Part shown: piece by piece, positions 39,784 through 49,372 of the stretch
Layout of the letters: every line of letters starts with the position of its first letter
Numbering within the stretch: the stretch's first letter is position 1
From: Dermatophilaceae bacterium Soc4.6
GTDB taxonomy: Bacteria; Actinomycetota; Actinomycetes; Actinomycetales; Dermatophilaceae
Direction: 5' to 3'
Length of the DNA: 64,000 bases
NCBI GenBank assembly: GCA_039889245.1
Contig: JAZGVH010000002.1
Location: 3,906,001-3,970,000, forward strand
Notes under the pieces: generated by a model
What the model was told of the DNA's origin: nothing
The model's database searches: none
Seen by the model: only the letters and a program-made list of their open reading frames with translations
Translations under genes and position numbers: made by a program

Positions 39784-40788
39784 GTGTCGCAGGGAAGCCA
39801 GCTCGCCACCCAGAGCGGGGAGCCTGGCGGTCCCGGGGCCGGGCCGGGCGACGACCGCCGGGCCGGGCGCTCCCCGGGGCGCATCGCCTGGGAGCGGCTG
39901 CGTCGTGACAAGGTCGCGATCGGGTCGACGCTCATCGTCGTCTTCTTCGTGGTGGTCGCCCTGGCCGCCCCCCTGCTCACCACGCTGTCGGGCAACACCC
40001 TCAACGCGTTCAACCCCGATCTGATCTCCGCCCGCAACACGCTGCCGGTCATCGGCTCGACCTCCTCGCACTGGTTCGGTGTCGAGCCCCGCACCGGTCG
40101 CGACCTCTTCACCCTGTGGGCCTACGGCGCGCGCCCCTCGCTCGCGATCGGCTTCATCGCGGCGGTCGCCTCCACGGTGGTCGGCGTCGTCCTCGGGCTG
40201 GTCGCCGGATACCTCGGGGGAGTGGCCGACCGGGTCATCTCGTGGGTCATCGACTTCCTGCTCTGCGTGCCGGTCCTCATCCTCGTCATCGCCATCGTGC
40301 CGATCGTCACCAACCGTGTCGGCGGGGGGGAGATCCTCAGCAGCGAGGAGACGTCGACCGTGCGCTTCAACACCCTCATCGTGATCCTCGTCGTGTTCGG
40401 TTGGACCGGACTGGCCCGGCTGATCCGGGGCGAGGTGCTCTCGCTGCGCGAGCGCGAGTTCGTCCAGGCCGCGAAGGTCATCGGGGTGCCGACCAGGCAG
40501 ATCCTCTTCCGCGAGATCCTGCCCAACCTCGTCGGGCCCATCATCGTCTCGGCGTCGATCGCCGTGCCTGCCTACATCACCTACGAGGCGACCCTCTCCT
40601 TCCTCGGAGCGGGTCTGGTCGAGCCGACGGCGTCCTGGGGGCGCACCGTCGCCCTCGCCCAGAACACCTATGCCGCCTACCCGCTCTACCTCTGGCCCTC
40701 GGTCGTCGCCATCGCGCTGCTCGTCCTGGCCCTGAGCCTGCTCGGAGAGTCGGTCCGCGACGCCTTCGACCCCAACACCCGCCGGTGA
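39784..40788 (+). CDS. Peptide ABC transporter permease, DppC/OppC type
   Basis: 334 residues; one of two membrane subunits of a family-5 importer. GTG 39784 has GGAG six bases upstream; earlier in-frame starts lack one. The cytoplasmic N-terminus includes AWERLRRDKVAIGSTLIVVF, the standard OppC_N motif; then TGRDLFTLWAYGARPSLAIG and the EAA loop REFVQAAKVIGVPTRQILFR contacting the ATPase. About six membrane helices are visible. It is placed first in the operon, ahead of the binding protein, which is less usual than the SBP-B-C-D-F order. Confidence 0.93.
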   Translation: MSQGSQLATQSGEPGGPGAGPGDDRRAGRSPGRIAWERLRRDKVAIGSTLIVVFFVVVALAAPLLTTLSGNTLNAFNPDLISARNTLPVIGSTSSHWFGVEPRTGRDLFTLWAYGARPSLAIGFIAAVASTVVGVVLGLVAGYLGGVADRVISWVIDFLLCVPVLILVIAIVPIVTNRVGGGEILSSEETSTVRFNTLIVILVVFGWTGLARLIRGEVLSLREREFVQAAKVIGVPTRQILFREILPNLVGPIIVSASIAVPAYITYEATLSFLGAGLVEPTASWGRTVALAQNTYAAYPLYLWPSVVAIALLVLALSLLGESVRDAFDPNTRR

Positions 40789-40857
40789 CGACGCGTCGCC
40801 GCAGCACGGCCCCGGTCACGACCCCGGGTCCTTGAACCCCTCGAGAAGGAGCAATAC

Positions 40858-42618
40858 ATGCGTTGGACCCACGTCCTGGCTGCCGGAGCGGTGGCCTCCG
40901 TCGGGCTGGTGGCCTCGTGCTCCGCCCCCGCGAGCAACGATGCCAGTGCCTCGGGCAGTGCCTCCCAGGGCCCCGTCCAGCAGGCCAGTGCCGCGCTCGA
41001 CGCCAACGCCAAGGGACCTGCTCCTCGCGTGGACGGCGCCAAGAACGGCGGCACGCTGACCGTCCCCTACGCCAGCTCGATCGCCGACATGGACCCCAGC
41101 GCGCAGTTCTACCAGGACTCCGGCCAGATCATGACCAGGCTGCTGCACCGCTCGCTCACCTCGTTCGTCCAGCGTGACGGCAAGATGGTGCTGGTCCCCG
41201 ACCTCGCGACCGACCTCGGCCAGGTCTCCGACGACGGACTGACCTGGACCTTCAAGCTGAAGCCCGGCATCAAGTACAGCGACGGTGCCGTCGTGTCGGC
41301 CAAGGACATCGCGTATGCCGTGAAGCGCTCCTTCGCCTTCACCGACACCGGCCCGACCTACCAGGTCGAGTTCCTCAAGGGCGGCGACAAGTACCAAGGT
41401 CCCTACAAGTCCGGTGACAGCTTCGAGGGGGTCGAGGCGCCGGACGACGGCACCGTGGTCTTCCACCTGGCCAAGCCCTGGGAGACGCTGCCCTACTTCG
41501 GCACCTTCACCCAGGTCTCGCCGATCCCGCAGGCCAAGGACACGAAGGACCGCTCCTACGGTGACAAGGCCCCGACGACCGGGCCCTACATGATCGACTC
41601 CTTCACGCAGGGCTCCGAGCTGAAGCTGAAGAAGAACCCGAACTGGGACGCGACCACCGACCCGTCCCGCACGCAGTACGTCGACGCCTACGACTTCAAG
41701 TTCGGGCAGGACGAGGTCAAGACCCAGACCGGCATCCTGGCCAGCAACGGCATCGACGCGACGAGCCTCAACATCGACTCGATCGACTCGTCCTTCATCG
41801 ACCAGGTCACCGGCCCGAAGAAGGACCAGTTCGTCTCGGGGCCGTCGTCGTGCACCGTCGCCGTCAACCTCGACACCAACAAGATCCCGCTCGAGGTGCG
41901 CAAGGCCCTCGCCGTGGCCTATCCCTGGGACGCCCTCAACAAGGCCAGCGGCAACACCGAGCTGAGCACCTCGCCCGCGCACACCATCATCCCGCCCCAG
42001 ATCCCGGGCTGGCTCGACTACACCCTGCCGGACCTGACGGGCACGGGCGTCGGGGACGGCACCAAGTCGAAGGAGATGCTTGCGGCGGCCGGCTTCGGCC
42101 CGGGCAAGGAGTTCGAGCTCAGCTACTACTACACGAACGACAACCAGATCGCCCAGACGGTCAACCAGGTCCGCAAGACGGCGCTGGTCGCGGCTGGCTT
42201 CAAGGTCAAGGACCTGGGCGTCCCGGCCAAGGAGCGCCGCAAGCTCGTCGCCGACCCGAAGGCCCCGACCAACATGGGCCAGTCGCCCGCCAGCGGCTGG
42301 TGCTTCGACTGGCCGTCGGCCGACGCGATCTTCCCGCCCACCGTGGCCTCGACCCAGATCACGGCCGGCGGCACCAACTGGGGCAACCTGCACGACCCCA
42401 AGATCGACGCCGAGCTCGCGCGGATCTCGACGCTCAAGATCGCCGACCAGGGCCCTGAGTGGGGCAAGTTCGACAAGATGCTCATGGAGGACTACCTCCC
42501 CGTCCTGCCGTGGTACTGGGACAAGGGCAACGACACCTTCGGCACGAAGGTGAAGAACGTGCTCAACGACCCCAACCACGGCATGCCGATGTTCGACAAC
42601 ATCTGGCTGGACTCCTGA
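40858..42618 (+). CDS. Peptide-type substrate-binding lipoprotein (SBP family 5)
   Basis: 586 residues. The lipobox ends at Cys21 (GLVASC), followed by an Ala/Ser/Gln-rich spacer. The bilobed binding domain shows GGTLTVPYASSIADMDPS, the family-5 pattern DGLTWTFKLKPGIKYSDGAVVSAKDIAYAVKR and a C-terminal NNIWLDS-type end (FDNIWLDS). GAGAAGGAGC sits 7 bases before the ATG, a strong site fitting high expression. It delivers oligo- or dipeptides, or another solute, to the DppB/C permeases. Ligand specificity cannot be read from sequence. A 16-base-pair hairpin follows. Confidence 0.93.
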   Translation: MRWTHVLAAGAVASVGLVASCSAPASNDASASGSASQGPVQQASAALDANAKGPAPRVDGAKNGGTLTVPYASSIADMDPSAQFYQDSGQIMTRLLHRSLTSFVQRDGKMVLVPDLATDLGQVSDDGLTWTFKLKPGIKYSDGAVVSAKDIAYAVKRSFAFTDTGPTYQVEFLKGGDKYQGPYKSGDSFEGVEAPDDGTVVFHLAKPWETLPYFGTFTQVSPIPQAKDTKDRSYGDKAPTTGPYMIDSFTQGSELKLKKNPNWDATTDPSRTQYVDAYDFKFGQDEVKTQTGILASNGIDATSLNIDSIDSSFIDQVTGPKKDQFVSGPSSCTVAVNLDTNKIPLEVRKALAVAYPWDALNKASGNTELSTSPAHTIIPPQIPGWLDYTLPDLTGTGVGDGTKSKEMLAAAGFGPGKEFELSYYYTNDNQIAQTVNQVRKTALVAAGFKVKDLGVPAKERRKLVADPKAPTNMGQSPASGWCFDWPSADAIFPPTVASTQITAGGTNWGNLHDPKIDAELARISTLKIADQGPEWGKFDKMLMEDYLPVLPWYWDKGNDTFGTKVKNVLNDPNHGMPMFDNIWLDS

Positions 42619-42634
42619 CGCGTCCTGCCACCCG

Positions 42635-42673
42635 CCCTCGGGCCGCGACCACCCACCGGTCGCGGCCCGAGGG
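42635..42673 (+). terminator. Strong intra-operon hairpin after the binding-protein gene
   Basis: CCCTCGGGCCGCGACC (42635-42650) and GGTCGCGGCCCGAGGG (42658-42673) pair perfectly over 16 bases with a 7-base loop. It lies between the binding-protein gene and the second permease gene and probably ends or stabilises part of the transcript. Confidence 0.75.
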
Positions 42674-42710
42674 GCGCCACCCCTTCTTCCCCTGAGGTCG
42701 AACAGAACCC

Positions 42711-43697
42711 ATGCTGCTCTACACCGTCCGACGACTGGCCATGGCGCTCAGCGTCATCCTCGTCACGCTGGTCACGACGTTCCTGGTCTTCTTCGCCGGC
42801 CCGTCCGACCCGGCCCAGTCCCTGTGCGGTGAGCTGCGCTGCAACCCGCAGAAGCTCGTCGAGATCCGGGCCTCGATGGGCCTCGATCGCCCGGTCGCGG
42901 TGCAGTTCAGCGAGTACTTCGGCGGCCTCCTCGTCGGCCGCGACGTCATCGACGGCGGCAACACCCTGCACTGCTCGGCCCCCTGCCTGGGCTACTCCTT
43001 CCGCAGCCACAGGGAGGTCAAGGGCGAGGTCTTCAGCCGGTTCCCGACGACGGCGGCCCTCGCCGTGCTCGGCATGCTCGTCACCCTGCTCGTGGGGGTG
43101 ACGACCGGCATCTACGCCGCCCAACGGCGGGGGAGCCGGCTCGACCGCTTCGTCGTGGGGTTCTCCCAGGTCTTCGGGGCCATCCCCTACTACATCCTCG
43201 CCCTGCTGTCGGCTCTCTACCTGACCGTCCTCTACCCGGTCCTGCCCCGGGCGGCGAGCTACTCCGAGGGGGTCGGCCCCTGGCTGGTCGGACTGCTCGC
43301 CCCCGCCCTGATCCTCGGGCTCGTGACCGCGACGTCCTACGTGCGCTACACCCGCGCGCAGATGGTCGACACGCTCTCGCAGGACTACGTGCGGACGGCG
43401 CGCTCCAAGGGGATCTCGGTGCGGGCGACGACCTACCGGCACGCGCTGCGCGCGGCCCTGAGCCCGGTGCTGACGATCCTGGGGCTCGACCTCGCGGCGC
43501 TCCTGTCGGGCACCCTGATCACCGAGTCGATCTTCGGGCTGGACGGGGTCGGCAAGCTCTCGATCGACTCGCTGCGCCAGGACGACCTGCCCATCATCAT
43601 GGGGTGCGTCCTGCTGTCGTCCGTCGTGGTCGTGGCGATGAACTTCCTCGTCGACATCCTCTACTCCGCCATCGACCCCCGCGTGAGGCTCTCGTGA
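42711..43697 (+). CDS. Peptide ABC transporter permease, DppB/OppB type
   Basis: 328 residues. It starts MLLYTVRRLAMALSVILVTL, the DppB N-terminal helix, with RASMGLDRPVAVQFSEYFGG after the first loop. The EAA loop YVRTARSKGISVRATTYRHA is well conserved, and about six membrane helices are seen. A Cys-containing segment (LCGELRCNPQKL and LHCSAPCLGYSF) in the first extracytoplasmic loop is unusual in the family. It overlaps the first ATPase gene by 4 bases. Confidence 0.93.
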   Translation: MLLYTVRRLAMALSVILVTLVTTFLVFFAGPSDPAQSLCGELRCNPQKLVEIRASMGLDRPVAVQFSEYFGGLLVGRDVIDGGNTLHCSAPCLGYSFRSHREVKGEVFSRFPTTAALAVLGMLVTLLVGVTTGIYAAQRRGSRLDRFVVGFSQVFGAIPYYILALLSALYLTVLYPVLPRAASYSEGVGPWLVGLLAPALILGLVTATSYVRYTRAQMVDTLSQDYVRTARSKGISVRATTYRHALRAALSPVLTILGLDLAALLSGTLITESIFGLDGVGKLSIDSLRQDDLPIIMGCVLLSSVVVVAMNFLVDILYSAIDPRVRLS

Positions 43698-44749
43698 CCG
43701 CCACCACCCCGCACCGCACCTCCGAGACGGCGCAGGCCGAGGGTGACGTCGTCCTGCGGGTGGAGGACCTCACGGTCCGCTTCCCGAGCGACGAGGGCCC
43801 GGTGAACGCCGTCCAGGACCTCAGCTACGAGGCGCGACTGGGGCGCACGCTGGCCATCGTCGGTGAGTCGGGGTCCGGCAAGTCGGTCTCGTCGATGACC
43901 CTGCTCGGGCTGCACAACCCGAAGCGGTCGATGATCAGCGGGAGCATCCGGCTCGACGGCCAGGAGATCGTGGGTGCCAGCGAGGACACGATGCGGCGTC
44001 TGCGCAGCGAGACCGTGGCCATGGTGTTCCAGGACCCGCAGTCGTCGCTCCACCCCTTCTACAAGGTCGGCAAGCAGATCGCCGAGGCCTACCGCGCGCA
44101 CCACAGCGTCTCGAGGGGCGTCGCCGCGAAGCGGGCCGTCGAGATGCTGGACCGTGTGGGCATCCCCAACCCGGAGCGCCGGGCCGCGCAGTACCCGCAC
44201 GAGTTCTCCGGCGGTATGCGCCAGCGGGCGATGATCGCCCTCGGGCTGGTCAACGACCCCAAGCTGTTGGTGGCCGACGAGCCCACCACCGCGCTCGACG
44301 TGACCGTGCAGGCCCAGATCCTCGACCTGATCGCCGACCTGCAGAAGGAGTTCGGTTCGGCGGTCATCCTCATCACGCACGACCTCGCAGTGGTCGCGGA
44401 GGTCAGCGACGACATCCTCGTCATGTACGCCGGGCGTGCCGTCGAGCGGGGCAGCGCCCGCGACGTGCTCTCACAGCCCAACCACCCCTACACGATGGGC
44501 CTGCTCGAGAGCGTGCCCTCCGCGTCGGAGGAGGTGCTGCAGCTCAAGGCCATCCGGGGCACCCCACCCAGCCTCGTCCACCTGCCCAGCGGCTGCTCCT
44601 TCCACCCGCGCTGCGACGTGCGCGCCCAGGTGCCCGGCGACCGGTGCGTGACCAGCCTGCCGGTGCTGCGCACCCTGCCCAACGGACGGCGGGTGCGGTG
44701 CCACCTCGACGACCCCGAGCACGTCCTGGCCCAGGAGGACCGCGCATGA
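43694..44749 (+). CDS. Peptide ABC transporter ATPase, DppD type
   Basis: 351 residues. Walker A is GESGSGKSV, the Q-loop is VFQDPQSSLHPFYKVG, the signature is FSGGMRQRAMIALGL and Walker B is LLVADEPTTALDVTVQ, followed by ILITHDLAVVAE. The C-terminal oligopeptide-specific domain has the iron-sulfur-type Cys pattern CSFHPRCDVRAQVPGDRCV. GTG 43694 overlaps the preceding stop. It energises import together with the next ATPase. Confidence 0.95.
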   Translation: MTATTPHRTSETAQAEGDVVLRVEDLTVRFPSDEGPVNAVQDLSYEARLGRTLAIVGESGSGKSVSSMTLLGLHNPKRSMISGSIRLDGQEIVGASEDTMRRLRSETVAMVFQDPQSSLHPFYKVGKQIAEAYRAHHSVSRGVAAKRAVEMLDRVGIPNPERRAAQYPHEFSGGMRQRAMIALGLVNDPKLLVADEPTTALDVTVQAQILDLIADLQKEFGSAVILITHDLAVVAEVSDDILVMYAGRAVERGSARDVLSQPNHPYTMGLLESVPSASEEVLQLKAIRGTPPSLVHLPSGCSFHPRCDVRAQVPGDRCVTSLPVLRTLPNGRRVRCHLDDPEHVLAQEDRA

Positions 44750-45795
44750 CCACCATCCCCGTACAGCGGGATCTCTCAAGCGCCCCCGCGCTGCTCGAGG
44801 TCGAGCACCTGGTCAAGCACTTCGCCGTGCGTGAGGTACAGGGCCTGTCCATGCTGCGCGCCACGGTCAAGGCGGTGGACGACATCACCTTCACGCTGCG
44901 GCAGGGCGAGACCCTCGGCATCGTGGGTGAGTCAGGGTGCGGGAAGTCGACCACGAGCCGGCTCATCACGCGGCTCGAGGACCCGACGTCCGGCGCGATC
45001 CGCTTCCGCGGCAACGACATCGCCCGGCTGAAGGAGAAGCAGCTGCGACCGCTGCGGCGCGAGATCCAGATGATCTTCCAGGACCCCTACTCGTCGCTCA
45101 ACCCGCGCCAGACCGTCGGGGCGATCCTGCGCACCCCGCTCCAGGTGCACGGGCTGGCCAAGGGCCGCGAGAAGCAGCGCACCCAGGAGCTGCTCGAGCT
45201 GGTCGGGCTCAACCCGGAGCACGTCAACCGCTATCCCTCGGAGTTCTCGGGGGGGCAACGTCAGCGGATCGGCATCGCCCGCGCCCTGGCGGTCGAGCCG
45301 AAGCTGATCATCGCCGACGAGCCCGTCTCGGCCCTCGACGTCTCGATCCAGGCGCAGGTGATGAACCTGCTGGCGAGGCTGCGCGACGAGCTGGGCCTGT
45401 CCTTCGTCTTCATCGCCCACGACCTGGGGGTCATCCGGCACTTCTGCGACTCCATCGCCGTGATGTATCTCGGCAAGATCGTCGAGCAGGGCGCCAAGCA
45501 CGACATCTACGAGTCACCCCAGCACCCCTACACCCAGGCCCTGCTCTCGGCTGCGCCCGACCTCAACGTGGTCCGCGGGGCGCCCCCGCGCACCCGGATC
45601 CGGCTGCAGGGTGACCCGCCGAGCCCGATCGACCCGCCGAGCGGATGCCGCTTCCGCACCCGCTGCTGGAAGGCCCAGGACGTCTGTGCGGCGCAGGAGC
45701 CCCCGCTGCAGGCCCAACCGGGCGGCGGCCCGGGCCAGCTCATCGCCTGCCACTTCCCCGAGATCCGTCGCGACCTGACCGCCGAGGCCTCCTGA
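44746..45795 (+). CDS. Peptide ABC transporter ATPase, DppF type
   Basis: 349 residues. Walker A is GESGCGKST, the Q-loop is IFQDPYSSLNPRQTVG, the signature is FSGGQRQRIGIARAL and Walker B is LIIADEPVSALDVSIQ, with the H-loop FVFIAHDLGVIRHF. The C-terminal domain carries PPSGCRFRTRCWKAQDVC, again with the Dpp/Opp-type cysteine cluster. It starts at ATG 44746 inside the upstream stop codon region. Last gene of the transporter operon; no terminator hairpin was recognised in the 70-base gap that follows. Confidence 0.95.
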   Translation: MTTIPVQRDLSSAPALLEVEHLVKHFAVREVQGLSMLRATVKAVDDITFTLRQGETLGIVGESGCGKSTTSRLITRLEDPTSGAIRFRGNDIARLKEKQLRPLRREIQMIFQDPYSSLNPRQTVGAILRTPLQVHGLAKGREKQRTQELLELVGLNPEHVNRYPSEFSGGQRQRIGIARALAVEPKLIIADEPVSALDVSIQAQVMNLLARLRDELGLSFVFIAHDLGVIRHFCDSIAVMYLGKIVEQGAKHDIYESPQHPYTQALLSAAPDLNVVRGAPPRTRIRLQGDPPSPIDPPSGCRFRTRCWKAQDVCAAQEPPLQAQPGGGPGQLIACHFPEIRRDLTAEAS

Positions 45796-45806
45796 CGCCG
45801 GTCGGC

Positions 45807-45812
45807 TAGGGT
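45807..45812 (+). promoter_or_regulatory. Candidate -10 element for the DUF948-alaS operon
   Basis: TAGGGT lies 54 bases before the DUF948 ATG, in the short gap after the transporter operon. No matching -35 is obvious. Position and the TANNNT match are the only support. Confidence 0.35.
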
Positions 45813-45866
45813 GATCACCGCTCGTCGTCCACTCGTTGTTCAGCGCTCCACACCCGAGGTGTCACC

Positions 45867-46253
45867 ATGAAACTCGCCGACGTCACCCTGGCTGACATCG
45901 CCGGCGTCATCGCCGCTCTCGCCTTCGCCTACCTCATCTTCCGGATCGGCCGGGTGGTGGGCAAGGCAGGCGAGATCCTCGAGGAGGCCCGGCTCGGCGT
46001 CAAGGGCCTCTCCGACGGGGCCGTGCCGCTGCTGGGTGAGGTGACCAACACGGTGACCGCGACCAACGAGCAGCTCGTGCGCGTCGACACCATCACCACC
46101 AACGTGGCGACGATGTCGACCAACGTCAACGCCCTGACCTCGCTCTTCGCGGCCACCCTCGGCTCGCCGGTCGTCAAGGTCGCCGCCTTCAGCTACGGCG
46201 TGCGCAATGCCGTGCGCGGACGCTCCCGCAGCCGCAGCACCCGGAGGCACTGA
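45867..46253 (+). CDS. DUF948 membrane protein
   Basis: 128 residues. One N-terminal membrane helix (IAGVIAALAFAYLIFRIGRVV) leads to a soluble domain of heptad-like helices (VTNTVTATNEQLVRVDTITTNVATMSTNVNAL in part) resembling chemotaxis-receptor or coiled-coil linkers. This is the DUF948 family, which in actinobacteria typically precedes alaS. The C-terminus is a basic Arg/Ser tail. Function unknown. Confidence 0.8.
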   Translation: MKLADVTLADIAGVIAALAFAYLIFRIGRVVGKAGEILEEARLGVKGLSDGAVPLLGEVTNTVTATNEQLVRVDTITTNVATMSTNVNALTSLFAATLGSPVVKVAAFSYGVRNAVRGRSRSRSTRRH

Positions 46254-46254
46254 C

Positions 46255-46548
46255 GTGAGCCGGGCGCTGTGGATCGGGGTCGGAGCCGTGGCCGGAGTCC
46301 TCGTCGTGCGCCGTGGGCGGCGCGTGGTGCGGCAGTACACCCCGGCCGGGGTGTCCGACAGCCTCGCCTCGGTCGCGCAGGGCCTGCGCGAGCTGGCGGC
46401 TGCCGTCCGCGAGGGGATGGACGAGCGCGAGGGGGAGCTGCGCTACGCGCTCGGGCTCGACACCCAGACCCTGCCGGAGGGGCAACGGCCCGACGGCGAC
46501 GGCATCCGCACGCTGCTCGACGACCCGGCCGGTCCCCGAGCCCGGTAG
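46255..46548 (+). CDS. Small membrane protein, DUF6167-like
   Basis: 97 residues beginning at GTG 46255, just after the DUF948 stop with GGAGG immediately upstream. A single N-terminal helix (LWIGVGAVAGVLVV) is followed by RRGRRVVRQYTPAGVSDSLA and an acidic amphipathic helix ending in EGELRYALGLD. The size, YTPAGV motif and position between DUF948 and alaS match the actinobacterial DUF6167 family. Unknown function; probably co-expressed with its neighbours. Confidence 0.72.
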   Translation: MSRALWIGVGAVAGVLVVRRGRRVVRQYTPAGVSDSLASVAQGLRELAAAVREGMDEREGELRYALGLDTQTLPEGQRPDGDGIRTLLDDPAGPRAR

Positions 46549-46654
46549 GGACGTCGGTCCGGCCCGCTCAGGGTCCCCGCCCACACCCCGCCCCTGATCG
46601 GCCCGCCCGAGACCCCACCCGGCGCGCCCCGCGCGCCACCGGCAGGAGAACCCT

Positions 46655-49372
46655 ATGGAAACCACGCAGATCCGGCGCCGCTGGCTCAGCTTCTTCGAGA
46701 GCCGCGGCCACACGGTCGTCCCCAGTGCCCCGCTGCCGTTCAACGACCCCAACCTGCTCTTCGTCGCTGCCGGCATGGTGCCCTTCGTGCCGTACTTCGT
46801 GGGCCAGGAGACCCCGCCCTTCACCCGGGCCACCTCGGTGCAGAAGTGCGTGCGCACGCCCGACCTCGAGGAGGTCGGGAAGACCAGCCGGCACGGCACG
46901 TTCTTCCAGATGAACGGCAACTTCTCCTTCGGTGACTACTTCAAGGAGCAGGCCATCTCGTATGCCTGGGAGCTGATGACCAGCTCCCTCGCCGAGGGCG
47001 GCTACGCGCTCGACCCCGACCGGCTCTGGGCCACGGTCTACGAGGACGACGACGAGGCTGCCGGGCTCTGGCGCGAGCTCACCGACCTGCCGGCCGACCG
47101 CATCGTGCGCCGCGGCAAGCTCGACAACTACTGGCACATGGGCATCCCCGGGCCGGGTGGCCCCTGCAGCGAGATCTTCTACGACCGCGGCCCGCAGTAC
47201 GGCACCGAGGGCGGCCCGGCGGTCGACGAGGACCGCTACATGGAGATCTGGAACCTCGTCTTCATGCAGTACGAGCTCTCTGCCGTCCGGGCCAAGGACG
47301 ACTTCGACGTGCGCGGCCCGCTGCCGGCGCAGAACGTCGACACCGGCATGGGCCTCGAGCGCATCGCCAGCGTGCTGCAGGGGGTCGACAACCTCTACGA
47401 GATCGACGAGGTGCGCCCGGTCCTCGACCGCGCGGCCGAGATGACGGGCAAGCGGTATGGCGCGAACCCGAGCCACGTCGCCTCCCGCAGCCATCCCGAC
47501 GACGTGCGGCTGCGGGTCGTGGCCGACCACGTGCGCACCTCGCTGATGCTCATCGGTGACGGGGTGACCCCCGGCAACGAGGGCCGCGGCTACGTCCTGC
47601 GGCGGATGCTGCGGCGCGCCGTCCGCTCCATGCGTCTGCTCGGCTACGACGACCCCAGCCTGCCGCACCTGCTGCCGGTCAGCATGGAGCGGATGAGCAG
47701 CTCCTACCCCGAGCTGCGTACCGACTTCGGTCGCATCTCGTCGATCGCGTACGCCGAGGAGGAGGCCTTCCGCCGCACGCTGGCCTCGGGCACCACCATC
47801 CTCGACACCGCCGTCAGCCGGCTCAAGGGCCAGCCCGCGGCCCCGGAGGCGCCGGACGCCGTGCGCGTGCTGAGCGGCGCGCAGGCGTTCGCCCTCCACG
47901 ACACCTACGGCTTCCCCATCGACCTCACGCTCGAGATGGCGGGCGAGCAGGGTGTGCAGGTCGACGAGCCGGGCTTCCGTGCGCTGATGGCGCAGCAGCG
48001 CGACCGGGCCAAGGCCGACGCGAAGGCCAAGAAGAGCGCCCACGGTGACACCAGCGTCTACCGCGAGATCGCCGATGCACTGGGCCGCGAGGTCGAGTTC
48101 ACCGGATACGACGAGGTGGTCTCCGAGGGCCACGTCGCCGGCATCGTGCGCGACGGCGTCGGGGTGCAGCGGGCCGTGACCGGCGACGACATCGAGATCG
48201 TCCTCGACCGCACGCCGTTCTACGCCGAGGGCGGTGGCCAGCTCGCGGACGGTGGGCGCATCGAGCTCGCCGGCGGGGCCGTGCTCGAGGTGCGCGACGT
48301 GCAGAAGCCGATCACGGGTCTGACCGTGCACCGGGCCACTGTGGTGCTCGGCGAGGTGACGGCCGGAGACCTCGCGCAGGCCGCCGTCGACATCGAGCGG
48401 CGACGCGCGATCTCGCGGGCCCATACGGCAACGCACATGGTGCACAAGGCGATTCGCGAGGCGCTGGGCGAGACGGCTACCCAGGCCGGCTCCGAGAACG
48501 CCCCGGGTCGCTTCCGCTTCGACTTCAACGCCCAGCAGGCGCTGCCCGCGTCGGTGCTGCGCGACGTCGAGGCCAAGGTCAACGCAGCGCTGCTCGACGA
48601 CCTGCCGGTGCACGCCGAGGTGATGACCCAGCAGCAGGCCCGCGACATCGGGGCCATGGCCCTCTTCGGCGAGAAGTACGGAGATGCCGTGCGCGTGGTG
48701 TCGGTGGGTGACTGGGCCCGCGAGCTCTGCGGCGGGACGCACGCCCTGCACTCCAGCCAGCTCGGGCTGGTCAAGCTGCTCGGCGAGGCGTCCATCGGCT
48801 CCGGGGTGCGTCGTGTCGAGGCGCTCGTGGGAGCCGACGCCTACGCGTTCCTGGCCCGTGAGCACGCCATCGTCGGGCAGCTCACCGAGGTCGTCAAGGC
48901 CCGTCCGGAGGAGCTCCCGGAGCGCATCTCCGGGATCCTGGCCCGGCTCAAGGAGGCCGAGCGTGAGATCGCCGCGGCCCGTCAGGAGCGCACGCTCGCG
49001 GCGGCCGCCGGGCTCGTCTCGACGGCTCGCGACTTCGGGGGCATCAGCTTCGTCAGCCACGACGCCGGAGACGTCGGCGCCGACGACCTGCGCACCCTGG
49101 TGCTCGACGTGCGCCAGCGCCTGGGTACGGACAGGGCGGGCGTCGTGGCCATGGCGTCAGCGGCCTCCGGACGACCCGTGGTCGTGGTGGCGACCAACGA
49201 GCCGGCCCGCCGGGCCGGTGTCAAGGCGGGGGCACTGGTGAGGATCGCGGCAGCGGCCCTCGGCGGTGGCGGCGGCGGGAAGGACGACCTCGCCCAGGGT
49301 GGCGGCACCGATCCGGCCAAGGTGTCGGACGCGCTCGGGGCCGTCGAGATCGCGCTGCGTGAGCGGGGCTGA
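46655..49372 (+). CDS. alaS: Alanyl-tRNA synthetase
   Basis: 905-residue class II synthetase. The N-terminal catalytic domain starts [20 protein letters not shown], has [20 protein letters not shown] (motif 2 region) and NTGMGLERI-like [16 protein letters not shown] (motif 3). The editing domain has the zinc-type ligands HTATH and CGGTHA with [13 protein letters not shown] before it. The C-Ala DHHA1 domain with [16 protein letters not shown] coiled coil and a final [15 protein letters not shown] loop closes the protein. The ATG at 46655 follows GGCAGGAGAA. The alaS-ruvX-mltG-aroE chain is conserved in actinobacteria. Confidence 0.97.
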   Translation: METTQIRRRWLSFFESRGHTVVPSAPLPFNDPNLLFVAAGMVPFVPYFVGQETPPFTRATSVQKCVRTPDLEEVGKTSRHGTFFQMNGNFSFGDYFKEQAISYAWELMTSSLAEGGYALDPDRLWATVYEDDDEAAGLWRELTDLPADRIVRRGKLDNYWHMGIPGPGGPCSEIFYDRGPQYGTEGGPAVDEDRYMEIWNLVFMQYELSAVRAKDDFDVRGPLPAQNVDTGMGLERIASVLQGVDNLYEIDEVRPVLDRAAEMTGKRYGANPSHVASRSHPDDVRLRVVADHVRTSLMLIGDGVTPGNEGRGYVLRRMLRRAVRSMRLLGYDDPSLPHLLPVSMERMSSSYPELRTDFGRISSIAYAEEEAFRRTLASGTTILDTAVSRLKGQPAAPEAPDAVRVLSGAQAFALHDTYGFPIDLTLEMAGEQGVQVDEPGFRALMAQQRDRAKADAKAKKSAHGDTSVYREIADALGREVEFTGYDEVVSEGHVAGIVRDGVGVQRAVTGDDIEIVLDRTPFYAEGGGQLADGGRIELAGGAVLEVRDVQKPITGLTVHRATVVLGEVTAGDLAQAAVDIERRRAISRAHTATHMVHKAIREALGETATQAGSENAPGRFRFDFNAQQALPASVLRDVEAKVNAALLDDLPVHAEVMTQQQARDIGAMALFGEKYGDAVRVVSVGDWARELCGGTHALHSSQLGLVKLLGEASIGSGVRRVEALVGADAYAFLAREHAIVGQLTEVVKARPEELPERISGILARLKEAEREIAAARQERTLAAAAGLVSTARDFGGISFVSHDAGDVGADDLRTLVLDVRQRLGTDRAGVVAMASAASGRPVVVVATNEPARRAGVKAGALVRIAAAALGGGGGGKDDLAQGGGTDPAKVSDALGAVEIALRERG

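Noticed and set aside
46549-46654. T-box or other riboswitch upstream of alaS
   Set aside because: The 106-base gap is C-rich and lacks a T-box AGGGTGG-type core or a specifier-loop structure that I could recognise.
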